From Bdellovibrionales bacterium (GTDB lineage: Bacteria; Bdellovibrionota; Bdellovibrionia; Bdellovibrionales; UBA1609): 64,000 nt of DNA. How positions within the stretch are numbered: position 1 is the first letter of the stretch; each line of letters starts with the position of its first letter. The translations under genes and the position numbers were made by a program. The DNA lies in assembly GCA_020850475.1 (NCBI GenBank), contig JADZEO010000082.1, forward strand, positions 42,016 through 106,015, written 5' to 3'. Shown piece by piece: positions 19,520 to 28,516 of this stretch. Under the pieces are notes generated by a model. The model made no database searches. It saw only the letters and a program-made list of their open reading frames with translations, and was not told where the DNA came from.

Positions 19520-19525
19520 TCTATA
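19520..19525 (-). promoter_or_regulatory. Possible -10 box of asnS with a very short leader
   Basis: TATAGA on the minus strand ends 13 nt before the asnS ATG and matches four of six -10 positions; transcription would begin about 6 nt before the ATG. A -35 (CTTTTG-like, ~17 nt further up) is poor. No ribosome binding site is present. Confidence 0.3.
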
Positions 19526-19605
19526 TAATCGACAATCTTCGACAAAAGAGATTTCCTACCACAGCGCTTGAGCCGAGATCATCCAAAAAGAGGGTTAATG
19601 AGGAG

Positions 19606-19628
19606 CCCCTAACGCATCACATTAGGGG
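19606..19628 (-). terminator. Hairpin after the subtilisin-like protease gene
   Basis: CCCCTAA (19606-19612) and TTAGGGG (19622-19628) form a 7-bp stem with a 9-nt loop, starting 2 nt after the protease stop codon. There is no T-run directly after it, so termination is only suggested. Confidence 0.45.
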
Positions 19629-19630
19629 TC

Positions 19631-20902
19631 TTAGGGAAGCCCGAGAGCAGCGATTGCTCTCGCGATATCAAGGCGACCACGTGAGGAGTTGCGGTAATTC
19701 GGGTCATTCTTAACGTTCGACAAAAGCAGCTGACGAATTTCTTGTGCGCTCGCTTGAGGTTTCGCACTCCACAGCAAGGCGGCCGCTCCCGACACAAAGG
19801 GCGTGGCCATGCTCGTGCCGGTCGAGGCGCGAAAGCCGCCACCGGGCACGGTGCTCACGATGCGCGAACCGGGCGCAAACAAATGGACGGCCACGTCACC
19901 GTAATTTGAGTGTTCCGCCATCAGATCAAGATTTCCACTCGAGCCAATCGTGAGCTGGGCCGGGAGGCGATAAGACGCCGGATACTCCACGTTCACATCA
20001 ATGTTGACGGAACGGTTTCCGGCGGCTGCCACAAACAACACATTGTGGGTCGAGAGTGCCGCGATCTTGTCGCCCAAAATTTGCGAGCAAGGAGCGCCTC
20101 CCCAGCTCGCGTTAATTACCTTCGCTCCCATTGCTACCGCGTAGTCAATCGCCACGACGGCATTGCCAAGAGTTCCTCCACCAGAGGAGTCGATAAAGGT
20201 GAGGGGCAAAATCTTGGCTGCGGGAGCAACCCCTTGAACATAACCGGTTTGATGGGCGACATCGCTGTGCTCGGCAGCAATAATTCCCGAGACATGGGTG
20301 CCATGAAAGGAATTGTCATAAACGAGCGGCGAGTTGGCGGCAAAATCATAGCCGGAGAGGTCGTCAACATAGCCATTCTGATCGTCGTCAATTCCATTGG
20401 AAGACTTGTCCCGGCCGGAACCATCGAGTCCGCTCTCGCCCGGGTTGTTGAACACGCGAGAGGCCAAATTGGGATGAGTGACATCCACCCCGGAGTCGAT
20501 GACGGCAACCACCACTCCTTGTCCCCGAACGTCCCGCTGCCAAGCCGCCGCGGCGCCAATTCGTTCGGGGCCCCAGTTATCAGGGTAATCATACATTGTA
20601 TAAGCCGGCGCCGGGTCGGCTTCGAGTTCGACCCGTTGGTTGACCTCGACAAAATCGATGTCCTTGAGATTTTTTTCCACGAAGCCGTCGATAAAAGATT
20701 CGCGATCTTTACCCTGTTCAACGCTGACGGCACCGGTGCGCCAGCGAACGACAAACTGACCCGGCACCGCCGTGGACTGGCATTCCGCAGAGGTTTTGGG
20801 GAAGACGGTTTCTCCCGAGCGCGGTTTATCGCAACCGCTCAACAGTGCGATTGAGATAAAGAGTGTGGCTAGCTTAAATGTGCTAGAGACATCCTGGCCC
20901 AT
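19631..20902 (-). CDS. Subtilisin-like serine protease, lipoprotein (S8 family)
   Basis: The protein has a lipoprotein signal ending in LLSGC (Cys24) and an inhibitor_I9-like propeptide region (~45-95). The catalytic triad is complete: D136 in VIDSG, H200 in FHGTH and S364 in GTSMATP, with oxyanion N296. After cleavage and lipidation it should act in the periplasm or at the outer surface. The start at 20902 has GGAGGGGG upstream; a longer frame to 20956 has no ribosome site and would mask the signal peptide. 423 residues, normal for a single-domain subtilase. A 205-bp gap upstream probably holds its promoter. Confidence 0.93.
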   Translation of the reverse strand: MGQDVSSTFKLATLFISIALLSGCDKPRSGETVFPKTSAECQSTAVPGQFVVRWRTGAVSVEQGKDRESFIDGFVEKNLKDIDFVEVNQRVELEADPAPAYTMYDYPDNWGPERIGAAAAWQRDVRGQGVVVAVIDSGVDVTHPNLASRVFNNPGESGLDGSGRDKSSNGIDDDQNGYVDDLSGYDFAANSPLVYDNSFHGTHVSGIIAAEHSDVAHQTGYVQGVAPAAKILPLTFIDSSGGGTLGNAVVAIDYAVAMGAKVINASWGGAPCSQILGDKIAALSTHNVLFVAAAGNRSVNIDVNVEYPASYRLPAQLTIGSSGNLDLMAEHSNYGDVAVHLFAPGSRIVSTVPGGGFRASTGTSMATPFVSGAAALLWSAKPQASAQEIRQLLLSNVKNDPNYRNSSRGRLDIARAIAALGLP

Positions 20903-20997
20903 CGTTCCCCCTCCATGGAGAAGCACCCCTGTATTATTGTGGTTTTGGCACGGCAAAATGGTTAGTCCGGATCCCCTTAAAGCCAGTAATAGTGGTT

Positions 20998-21014
20998 TCT
21001 AGCTTGAAGCTAGA
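20998..21014. repeat. Short perfect palindrome
   Basis: TCTAGCTT and AAGCTAGA flank a single G. It lies between the amidohydrolase stop and the protease start and could be an operator or a hairpin; nothing decides between these. Confidence 0.3.
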
Positions 21015-21107
21015 CGGAGTCTGGACCTAGACCTCAAAAGTTTTTTGGGGAGCCATTAGGGGCTGGCGACGCCACCTGAAGCGTCAACAACGCCGAACCG
21101 AGAGGGC

Positions 21108-22433
21108 TTAATTCAGACGAGTTCGCAGTCGGGCAAGTTCAGCCTTGGCTTGGGCGAGGACTTGTTCCCGAGCAAATACCAGAGACGAAGAATCTTTAAC
21201 GACTTGTCGTCCGTGGATAAACACGTCGCGCACATCGCGCCCGGAGCAGGAATAGACGAGAGCGGAGTAGGGGTTTTCTACCGTCGCACAACTCGGATGA
21301 TCACGTCGAACAACAACAACGTCGGCGAGCTTGCCGGCTTCGAGCGAACCCAGCGAAGACTCCATTCCCAACACGCGCGCACCACCGAGGGTGGCGAGCT
21401 CGAAGGCCTGTTCAGCCGGCAGGGCTTCGGGACCAAACGGGGGCTTTTGTATGAGTGCGGCCAAGCGCATTTCGAGAAAGGGGTCCATGGTGTTGTTACA
21501 GGGAGCGCCGTCTGAGCCAAGGCCGACGACCATGCCGCGGCGGAGATACTCCGTGATCGGGGCAATGCCGCTCGCGAGTTTAAGATTGGAACTTGGGCAG
21601 TGGACCAACTTGGTCTTCGAACGAACGATTTTTCCCACCTCGCTCTTGGTTAGGTGAATGCCGTGAACGAGAACGGTCGACGGAGAAAGTAACCCGAGCT
21701 GCGCAAAGTACTCGACATTGTTCAGGCCCGAACGCTTTTTGACTAAGGCGATCTCATCCTTATTTTCTGAAGCGTGGGTGTGAATTAACACCTGATGCTG
21801 ATTTTGCAGAGCCACGGTTTCGCGCAAAATTCTTTCGGTGCACGAGACCGCGAAGCGGGGGCACAGGGCATAAGAGATCAGCGGCGATGACTGGTGCCAA
21901 CGACGGAGGAGGCGCTCGCTCTCTTGGAGTGAGGACTTGGTGTCCACATAAAGAGGACCAGAGGCTGATTTAAGATCAGCCAGACAATTGCCGCCCCAAT
22001 AGCGCATCCCTGACTCGGCCACGGCCTCAAACACCGCATCGGTGTGGCGGGTAGAGCCCATATCAAGAATGGCGGTGGTGCCGAGGAGCTGCATTTCAAG
22101 CAGGCCGAGTCGGGCCGACGCCAGCATTGAGGCTTCCGTGTGGCTGGCTTCGAAGGGCCAAATTTTTTTCGTGAGCCAGTCTAAGAGCGAGAGATCATCA
22201 GCCAAACCCCGAAACAGCGCCTGACACAAATGCGTGTGGGCTTGAATGAGGCCCGGAATCACAAAGCAGTTGTCGACGGCAATGACGGTTTCTCCGGGCT
22301 GGGGCCGAAGGTTCGCCCCCAGGGCTTCAATTCGATCGCCCGCGAGGCGCAGATCGCCAACGAAACAGCGGCGCTCCGAATCCATGGTAACCAGAAGACC
22401 GCCCTTGAGCAGAACGCGAGCCGGGCCCGTCAT
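21108..22433 (-). CDS. Amidohydrolase of the MTA/SAH deaminase (SsnA/AtzB) family
   Basis: Metal-dependent TIM-barrel hydrolase with the first ligand pair H66/H68 (AHTHL), further ligands in IHTHASEN and VHGIHL, and the catalytic Asp in LGSDGAPCNN. This pattern fits S-adenosylhomocysteine / methylthioadenosine / 5-deoxyadenosine deaminases; guanine deaminase or chlorohydrolase activity cannot be excluded. Its ATG overlaps the stop of the purine nucleoside phosphorylase gene, which points to nucleoside salvage. 441 residues, typical length. Confidence 0.82.
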   Translation of the reverse strand: MTGPARVLLKGGLLVTMDSERRCFVGDLRLAGDRIEALGANLRPQPGETVIAVDNCFVIPGLIQAHTHLCQALFRGLADDLSLLDWLTKKIWPFEASHTEASMLASARLGLLEMQLLGTTAILDMGSTRHTDAVFEAVAESGMRYWGGNCLADLKSASGPLYVDTKSSLQESERLLRRWHQSSPLISYALCPRFAVSCTERILRETVALQNQHQVLIHTHASENKDEIALVKKRSGLNNVEYFAQLGLLSPSTVLVHGIHLTKSEVGKIVRSKTKLVHCPSSNLKLASGIAPITEYLRRGMVVGLGSDGAPCNNTMDPFLEMRLAALIQKPPFGPEALPAEQAFELATLGGARVLGMESSLGSLEAGKLADVVVVRRDHPSCATVENPYSALVYSCSGRDVRDVFIHGRQVVKDSSSLVFAREQVLAQAKAELARLRTRLN

Positions 22434-23248
22434 AGTTCCTCAATGTAGGTGCGCAAAAATTGAGAAAAAGAAGCCGCCACCCGTTGGCCGGTCTCCTTGA
22501 CCTCTTCGTGCGAAAGCGGAGTAGCAGAGAGGCCGGCGGCTTTATTGGTGATGCAACTAATGCCGAGAACTTTGAGACCCATGTGGCGAGCCGCAATGGC
22601 CTCGGGCACAGTGCTCATGCCGACGGCACTGCCGCCCACCTGAGCGAGGTAACGAACCTCGGACGGAGTTTCATAAGAAGGCCCACTCACGGCGCAATAA
22701 ACGCCTTCGTGGTAAGGAATTTTCATGCGAGTCAAAAGGGCCGAAAGCTTTTGGCGGTGAGTGGCGCTGTAGACTTCTGACATATCAGGAAAGCGGGGAC
22801 CAAAAGCCTCGAGGTTTTCGCCTCGCAAAGGATTAAAACCCAGCAGATTAAGATGATCGGTGATGATCATAAAGTCTCCAGGGTTCATGCTCGCCTTAAG
22901 GCCGCCAGCGGCGTTGGTAAGTATCAATAACTCCACGCCCAGACGAGCCAATACCCGAGTGGGTAGGATGACGGTCTCTGGTGGGTGCCCCTCATAATAG
23001 TGAACGCGCCCTTGCATGACGGCCACCGAGTGAGCTCCGATTTGGCCCAGGAGAAGTTTCCCCGGGTGACCGTCCACCGTCGGCGGGGGAAAGTGCGGGA
23101 GATCGCGAAAGGAAAAGGTCTCAGCTTTCTCAACACAATCGGCGAAGGCAGAGAGCCCCGAGCCCAGGACCAGTCCAATTCGCGGCTTTAGAGAAGTTTT
23201 TTGCCGAATGGATTTAACGGTTTCGTTAACGCGCTCGAGTTCATTCAT
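22430..23248 (-). CDS. Purine-nucleoside phosphorylase (trimeric PNP type)
   Basis: Phosphorolysis of inosine and guanosine to free base and ribose-1-phosphate. It has IGLVLGSGLSAFAD at the phosphate site, GRVHYYEGH, and TNAAGGL plus a GPSYETPSE segment typical of trimeric PNP/MTAP-type enzymes. 272 residues. The ATG at 23248 has AAAGG 7 nt upstream; a TTG two codons before it is less likely. It lies between the pyrimidine phosphorylase and the deaminase, all closely spaced. Confidence 0.93.
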   Translation of the reverse strand: MNELERVNETVKSIRQKTSLKPRIGLVLGSGLSAFADCVEKAETFSFRDLPHFPPPTVDGHPGKLLLGQIGAHSVAVMQGRVHYYEGHPPETVILPTRVLARLGVELLILTNAAGGLKASMNPGDFMIITDHLNLLGFNPLRGENLEAFGPRFPDMSEVYSATHRQKLSALLTRMKIPYHEGVYCAVSGPSYETPSEVRYLAQVGGSAVGMSTVPEAIAARHMGLKVLGISCITNKAAGLSATPLSHEEVKETGQRVAASFSQFLRTYIEEL

Positions 23249-23259
23249 ACACAAACCTT

Positions 23260-24564
23260 TCAGGCAAGGGTTTCAGCCACCAGCGGAGGACACAGGGGTC
23301 GGCCGGCCGACAATTTGACGGAAGCGAGCAAGCGCTTTTGCACTTCGGTGACGCGAGCTTGGTCATTGGCGTGGATTCGAAACAAACACTGCCCGGCCTC
23401 GACGAAATCACCGACCTTTTTTAAACACTCCAGCCCCACCCCAAAATCAATCACGTCTTTCGCCGAAAAACGTCCCGCACCCAGCAAGAGCGCGGCAAGG
23501 CCGATCGACTCAGTATCCATAGTAGCCACGTAGCCACTCGTGGTGGCATTCACTTCCAGTTGATGTTTGGCTCGAGGCAGGGGGCCCAGGGCGCGCGCGC
23601 CCTGGCGGAGGCAAGTTTCTTCAAAAACTTTGAGGGCCTTACCAGAGCTCAGGACTTCTTCGGCCAACCCGCGGGCCTCGGTCAAACTCGGACGAACCCC
23701 GCCCAGCACGATCATCCACGAAGCCAACGCCAAACTCAGCTCTCGCGTGTCGGCGAAGTGCTCTTGCGTCTCGCCGCGCAGAATTGCCAAACACTCTTCG
23801 ACTTCGAGCGCATTTCCGATGGCTCGCCCGAGCGGTTGATTCATGTTGGTTAACAGTGCGACGACCTTTACGCCGTTGCGTTCGCCGATGGATTTGAGCA
23901 GCTGGGCGAGAGCCTTGGCATTTTCCAGAGTCTTCATAAAGGCGCCGCTGCCATACTTAACATCAAGAACTAAACCACTCAGGCCCTCCGCGAGTTTCTT
24001 AGACATGATGCTGCCGCAAATCAGCGGTAAGGATTCGACCGTTCCGGTCACGTCACGGAGGGCATAGAGTTTTTTATCGGCGGGGCAAATGGCCTCCGTT
24101 TGGCCCGCAATAGCGAGGCCATAAGTACCAACACGAGACTGAAACTCCTCGAGCGTCATGTTGATTGAAAACCCAGGAATGCTTTCAAGTTTGTCGAGAG
24201 TTCCGCCGGTGTGCCCGAGGCCACGCCCGGCAATCATCGGCACCGGAACTCCGGCGGCGGCCGCAACGGGTGCGACGACGAGCGAAGTCTTATCGCCAAC
24301 GCCCCCGGTGCTGTGCTTGTCAATAACGGGACGGCGTAGACGGGAAAAATCTAAGACCTGACCTGAGTCGCGCATCGTCCGAGTGAGTGTCGCCGTTTCT
24401 GCGTCCGTCATGCCCTGAAAGCAAACCGCCATGAGCCAAGCGGACATTTGGTAATCGGGAATCTGTCCTGAGGTGAAAGAGCTGATCAAAAAATTAAGTT
24501 CGTCGTCAGAGTGAGTTTCGCCCCGTCGCTTTTTTTTAATCAACTCAGCCGGGATAAAAGTCAT
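23260..24564 (-). CDS. deoA: Thymidine/pyrimidine-nucleoside phosphorylase
   Basis: Cleaves thymidine, deoxyuridine or uridine with phosphate. The conserved KHSTGGVGDKTSL phosphate loop, the AGRGLGHTGGTLDKLES segment and an SGKA stretch are all present. About 434 residues as usual. The ATG at 24564 follows AGGAGA; the frame is open further upstream but without a better start. First gene of the salvage cluster, divergent from acyP. Confidence 0.93.
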   Translation of the reverse strand: MTFIPAELIKKKRRGETHSDDELNFLISSFTSGQIPDYQMSAWLMAVCFQGMTDAETATLTRTMRDSGQVLDFSRLRRPVIDKHSTGGVGDKTSLVVAPVAAAAGVPVPMIAGRGLGHTGGTLDKLESIPGFSINMTLEEFQSRVGTYGLAIAGQTEAICPADKKLYALRDVTGTVESLPLICGSIMSKKLAEGLSGLVLDVKYGSGAFMKTLENAKALAQLLKSIGERNGVKVVALLTNMNQPLGRAIGNALEVEECLAILRGETQEHFADTRELSLALASWMIVLGGVRPSLTEARGLAEEVLSSGKALKVFEETCLRQGARALGPLPRAKHQLEVNATTSGYVATMDTESIGLAALLLGAGRFSAKDVIDFGVGLECLKKVGDFVEAGQCLFRIHANDQARVTEVQKRLLASVKLSAGRPLCPPLVAETLA

Positions 24565-24675
24565 CGCACTCTCCTTGGTCAGCATTCCGAGCCGCCGGGC
24601 GTCACTAGATCCAGCGATCCTTGGACCACCATCAACAAAGGTTGAAGTAATAGGGAATAGCAGACCAAAAATGTC

Positions 24676-24703
24676 TTGCAAATAGGAATAGCGTTTCTAA
24701 GGT
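24676..24703 (+). promoter_or_regulatory. Possible acyP promoter
   Basis: TTGCAA (24676-24681) and TAAGGT (24698-24703), 16 nt apart, end 6 nt before the acyP ATG. The AAGGT could instead be the ribosome binding site, so the assignment is uncertain. Confidence 0.25.
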
Positions 24704-24709
24704 ATCTTT

Positions 24710-25006
24710 ATGAAGATCTGTCGGCGATTTCTGATTTCGGGCAAGGTGCAGGGCGTAGGATTCAGGGCCTTTACTTTCCGCGAAGCGACGTCACTGGGAG
24801 TTGTTGGGTGGGTGCGCAACCTAGAGGATGGTCGAGTTGAGGCGCTGGTTTTGGCCCCTCAGGAGACGATGCTGAGCCTAGAGGCGCGAATTCGGCAAGG
24901 ACCCCGCGGATCTCGGGTGGATCGGGTTGAGGTAATCGAGGTAGAATACCGTGAAGCTTTGACTTCATTTGCGGTTATCCAAGATGGGGAGGCGCCGTGG
25001 GAGTAG
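24710..25006 (+). CDS. acyP: Acylphosphatase
   Basis: Hydrolyses carboxyl-phosphate bonds. The small (98 residues) ferredoxin-like fold protein has the signature GKVQGVGFRAF with the catalytic Arg and GWVRNLEDGRVEA with the catalytic Asn. The last ten bases overlap the next gene. Confidence 0.95.
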   Translation: MKICRRFLISGKVQGVGFRAFTFREATSLGVVGWVRNLEDGRVEALVLAPQETMLSLEARIRQGPRGSRVDRVEVIEVEYREALTSFAVIQDGEAPWE

Positions 25007-25416
25007 GAATCCTAAAGAGTATTTGCTTGCTGGCACTGGTATTGACGTTTCTGCTTCCTCCTCATTTAGCCGAGGCTCAGCCCGCGAATGCCCAGGGGCA
25101 AACGACGACCATTGGTCCGCGCAAACAACTTGCGACGATTATTTTCTCTGGTTTAGCCGGCGCGATCTTGGGATTAAGTACTTTGAGTTTTTATGGACGC
25201 CCACAAGATCATCTTTCGAACATTGCGGTTGGTTTTGCGGTTGGAATTATCGCCGGAACAGTCTACACGACCTACCAGGCGGCCACCAAACCCAAGACTT
25301 ACTTTGAAACCATGTTGCCGCAGATCGAGCAAGAACAAGTGTTGGCGGCGCAGTTTGCGGCTCAGCCCGCCGGCGAGATCTTACAGCCATCGCTCAAATG
25401 GGAGTGGGATTTTTAG
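24997..25416 (+). CDS. Small exported/membrane protein of unknown function
   Basis: Not recognised. The 139 residues begin with a signal peptide or membrane anchor (ICLLALVLTFLLPP, likely cleavage after AEA) and have two further hydrophobic, Gly-rich helices (about 48-64 and 75-92), giving a hairpin in the inner membrane. The GTG start has GAGG four nt upstream, inside the end of acyP, which suggests coupling. Its stop codon overlaps the stop of the convergent pilT. Confidence 0.75.
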   Translation: MGVGILKSICLLALVLTFLLPPHLAEAQPANAQGQTTTIGPRKQLATIIFSGLAGAILGLSTLSFYGRPQDHLSNIAVGFAVGIIAGTVYTTYQAATKPKTYFETMLPQIEQEQVLAAQFAAQPAGEILQPSLKWEWDF

Positions 25417-26726
25417 CCCGTCTTTTTCTTAAAGCCAAAGTTCTTTAGAATACTCGAAGTCGTGGCTTGAGCCTGGGGGTTCGACGTTGCGCTCGTAATC
25501 TTGACCCCAGAGGCGGCTGGCGGTGCTCCGGGCGGTGGTTTTGACGGCGACGTCGGCCCGGTTACAGGCCGCTGCGAGCCCTGAGAAGGAGTGGCTCCGG
25601 GCGGCTTTTGTGCGGATTGACTGGGGGGCGGAGCGCTCGGACGCGAACCCGGTTTTGCGGGAGCGGGAGCCTCTTCCTTCGAGTGGTCTTTGTCCTTATG
25701 AACCCCAAGGAAGGCATCGCCTTCGTCCTTGTTAATCTTGCCCTCTTTCATCAACTGGCGGATTGAGTTTTCAAAAGTGATCATGCCGTACTGTGAGCCG
25801 GTTTGCATCGACGACGGAATTTGGAAGGTCTTGCCCTCGCGGATGAGGTTAGCAACCGCATGGGTGTTTACCAACACCTCGAGAGCGGCGACCCGACCAG
25901 GCTTATCGGCCCGAGGGAAAAGTGTTTGTGCGATCACACCGCGCAAACTTTCGGCGAGCATCACCCGCACCTGGGCTTGTTGGGCCTGTGGGAAAACGTC
26001 AATAATCCGGTCGACCGTTTTGGCCGCACTATTGGTATGCAAAGTTCCAAATACTAAGTGACCAGTTTCGGCGGCCGTCATCGCCAAGTGAATGGTTTCG
26101 AGGTCGCGCATCTCACCCACCAGAATAATATCCGGGTCTTCGCGGAGAGCGGCCTTAAGCGCATTCGCAAAAGACTTGGTGTGACTGGTGACCTCACGCT
26201 GATTGATTAGGCACATGCGGTTTTCGTGAACAAACTCGATCGGATCTTCGATGGTCAGAATGTGTTCTTTGCGTTCGCAGTTAATCGTGTGCAAAAGGGC
26301 TGCGAGCGTGGTGGACTTACCAGAGCCGGTTGGACCGGTCACCAGAATCAGTCCGCGAGGAACCTCTACGAGTCTCAGCAATGACTCGGGGAGACCCAAC
26401 TCATGAACAGTCTTAATCTCCTCGGGAATAACCCGGAACACGCCACCCATGCCCCGACGCTGCATGAACACGTTCACACGGAAGCGGCCCAAACCTTGAA
26501 TGGCATAGCTACAATCAAGCTCCCAGTTTTCTACAAATTGGCGTTTTTGCTTCTCGTTGAGAATTTCAAAAACCAACGACTGGACGTTCTCATTGGTGAG
26601 AGACGGGTGATCAAGGCGAACCATCTCGCCGTGAATGCGCAAAATGGGCGGCGCTCCGGACGACAAATGCATGTCCGAAGCATTTTGAGCAACCATCACT
26701 TGGAAGAGTTTATCTATTTGTGCCAT
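25413..26726 (-). CDS. pilT: Type IV pilus retraction ATPase PilT with Pro-rich tail
   Basis: Hexameric ATPase that drives pilus retraction and twitching motility. It has the N-terminal PAS-like domain (~1-100), Walker A GPTGSGKST (131-139), the Asp box EDPIEF and the retraction motif AIRNLIRE in altered form (VANLIREGKTF). Standard PilT is ~345 residues; here ~90 extra C-terminal residues are rich in Pro, Ser and Ala with a final basic KNFGFKKKTG. The ATG at 26726 follows AGGG. No other pil genes are next to it. Confidence 0.93.
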   Translation of the reverse strand: MAQIDKLFQVMVAQNASDMHLSSGAPPILRIHGEMVRLDHPSLTNENVQSLVFEILNEKQKRQFVENWELDCSYAIQGLGRFRVNVFMQRRGMGGVFRVIPEEIKTVHELGLPESLLRLVEVPRGLILVTGPTGSGKSTTLAALLHTINCERKEHILTIEDPIEFVHENRMCLINQREVTSHTKSFANALKAALREDPDIILVGEMRDLETIHLAMTAAETGHLVFGTLHTNSAAKTVDRIIDVFPQAQQAQVRVMLAESLRGVIAQTLFPRADKPGRVAALEVLVNTHAVANLIREGKTFQIPSSMQTGSQYGMITFENSIRQLMKEGKINKDEGDAFLGVHKDKDHSKEEAPAPAKPGSRPSAPPPSQSAQKPPGATPSQGSQRPVTGPTSPSKPPPGAPPAASGVKITSATSNPQAQATTSSILKNFGFKKKTG

Positions 26727-26789
26727 CAAAGCCCTAGTTAGGTGTCTACTTCTTCAAGTTACTTTTCGGCTGCCGCGCGGAGGAGCTTA

Positions 26790-26891
26790 ATGGCCCAGCA
26801 CAACGCGCCACGCCAGCGCCTAAACCTCGAATTTATCTGCCCTCCCGCAGAGGTTGCTGATATCTTTATGGTTTTCATGGCAGTGGGCTAA
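26790..26891 (+). CDS. Small ORF (33 aa) directly upstream of RNase G
   Basis: An ATG with GGAGGAG 5 nt upstream opens a 33-codon frame that ends in TAA at 26889-26891, directly before a GTG in the rng frame. The peptide starts MAQHNAPRQRLNLEF and ends in a hydrophobic stretch (IFMVFMAVG). It was found by reading the sequence; no similarity is known to me. It could be a leader peptide coupling or regulating rng, since the rng start has only a weak ribosome site. Confidence 0.5.
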   Translation: MAQHNAPRQRLNLEFICPPAEVADIFMVFMAVG

Positions 26892-26915
26892 GTGCCTGAG
26901 AACAGGACCTACGGC

Positions 26916-28436
26916 GTGGCAGCAGAAATTTTGATTAATGTCAGACCAACACAAACGCGGGTTGCGTACGTCGAGGCGCGAGAGGTGGCGGACCTCAAGA
27001 TTGAGCGCCGGACGTCGCCGACCTTGGTCGGGTCCATTTACCGCGGAAAGGTCATGCGGGTACTGCCAGGAATGCAGGCGGCCTTTGTCGACATCGGGTT
27101 AGACCGCGCCGCCTTTCTTTATGTTGGAGACGTGCGCACCGACGATCCCGAGGGAAAGAATTTCTTCGAAGAAGGACTTAACCCGAAGGATGAAGATCTC
27201 GAGCTCAAGGATCCGGAAGAGGAGGAGGCGCCGCGCGCGAACATTCAAGATCTCCTCAAAGAGGGGCAATCAATTCTCGTTCAGGTCGCGAAGGACCCCC
27301 TGGGAACGAAAGGGGCCCGGATTACAACCCACATCTCGCTTCCCGGCCGACATCTGGTTTACATGCCGACCGTTAAGCATGTTGGAATTAGTCGTCGCAT
27401 CGAGGATGAAAAGGAGCGGGAGCGTTTGCGACTGGCCATGGAAAAGCTGAACCCCAAAGGGGGGGTCATCATCAGGACGGCCGGCGAGGGAGCCTCGGAA
27501 GAAAGCTTGGCCCAGGACTTAGCCTACTTGGATCGCCTTTGGACGGAAGTTGAAAAGGGTTATGGCAAAAGCAAGGGTCAAGGGCTGATCCACTCCGAAA
27601 TGGACGTTGAGTTGCGGGCCCTCAGAGACATGCTCAACGAGAACGTTGAAAAGGTGGTCGTTGATCATCAAGAGGTCTACGAGAAAGTGGTTAAGTTCAT
27701 CGGCTACTTCATGCCCCAGTTCAAAGACAAAGTGGAACTTTACCGCGGCAAATCTCCTCTCTTTGATTCGTATGAGATTGACCTCGAAATTTCTCGCTCC
27801 ATTGGACGGAAGATTTGGCTCAAGTCCGGGGGCTACATCGTTATCGACGAAGCCGAAGCCCTGGTGGTCGTGGACGTCAACACCGGCCGCTTTGTGGGCA
27901 AAAAGGACCTTGAAGACACCATCTTAAAAACCAACATGGAAGCGGCCAAGGAGATCGCGCATCAATTGCGCATTCGGAACTGTGGGGGGATTATCATCAT
28001 CGACTTCATCGATATGGAGAAGGGCGCCCACCGCGAAAAGCTGATGGTGTTTCTGCAGGAACAGCTCAAAAAGGACCGGGCCCGAACCACGGTACTCCCC
28101 ATGTCCGAGTTGGGTTTGGTTGAAATGACCCGCAAGCGAATCCGACCATCGCTGGTCTCGACGCTCTGCCAGCCGTGCCCGTATTGCGACGGCAACGGCT
28201 ACATTAAACAGAAGGTGACCGTAGCCAACGAGGTCTTTAGCGCCCTTGAGCGCGAGGCGCGTCGGCCGGGCAGCAAGGCAACTACGGTTGTGCATTGCCA
28301 CACCGACATCGCCGATTGGATCTACAGCGAAGAGCAAGAAACCCTTGAATTTATTGAAAAAAGACTGGGCCATGGGGTCGCCTTTAAGGTCGAGCCGAAT
28401 TATCATATAGAACAATATGAAATTGTTACGATCTAG
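26916..28436 (+). CDS. rng: Ribonuclease G (RNase E/G family)
   Basis: Endoribonuclease for rRNA processing and mRNA decay. It begins MAAEILINVRPTQTRVAYVE, which aligns with the usual RNase G start, from a GTG at 26916 with AGGA upstream; a GTG at 26892 in the same frame is also possible. It has the S1 domain (VGSIYRGKVMRVLPGMQAAF), the catalytic Asp segments (VVDVNTGRFVGKKDLEDT and IIIDFIDME) and the Zn-link CQPCPYC. An acidic insert (EDLELKDPEEEE) lies in the S1 domain. About 506 residues; no RNase E-type scaffold tail. Confidence 0.93.
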   Translation: MAAEILINVRPTQTRVAYVEAREVADLKIERRTSPTLVGSIYRGKVMRVLPGMQAAFVDIGLDRAAFLYVGDVRTDDPEGKNFFEEGLNPKDEDLELKDPEEEEAPRANIQDLLKEGQSILVQVAKDPLGTKGARITTHISLPGRHLVYMPTVKHVGISRRIEDEKERERLRLAMEKLNPKGGVIIRTAGEGASEESLAQDLAYLDRLWTEVEKGYGKSKGQGLIHSEMDVELRALRDMLNENVEKVVVDHQEVYEKVVKFIGYFMPQFKDKVELYRGKSPLFDSYEIDLEISRSIGRKIWLKSGGYIVIDEAEALVVVDVNTGRFVGKKDLEDTILKTNMEAAKEIAHQLRIRNCGGIIIIDFIDMEKGAHREKLMVFLQEQLKKDRARTTVLPMSELGLVEMTRKRIRPSLVSTLCQPCPYCDGNGYIKQKVTVANEVFSALEREARRPGSKATTVVHCHTDIADWIYSEEQETLEFIEKRLGHGVAFKVEPNYHIEQYEIVTI

Positions 28437-28516
28437 GGCCCGGACTGGCGATTCCTGGACGCCTTAAAGCGGGCGGTCTGGGGTCCGCACAATTGCCCGC
28501 TAATTGAGCGAATTTA

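Noticed and set aside
19910..20854. Open frame of 314 codons opposite the subtilisin-like gene
   Set aside because: The opposite strand has the full catalytic triad; this frame has no family features.
28465..28502. Inverted repeat AGCGGGC/GCCCGCT after rng as terminator
   Set aside because: Long loop and no T-run on either strand.
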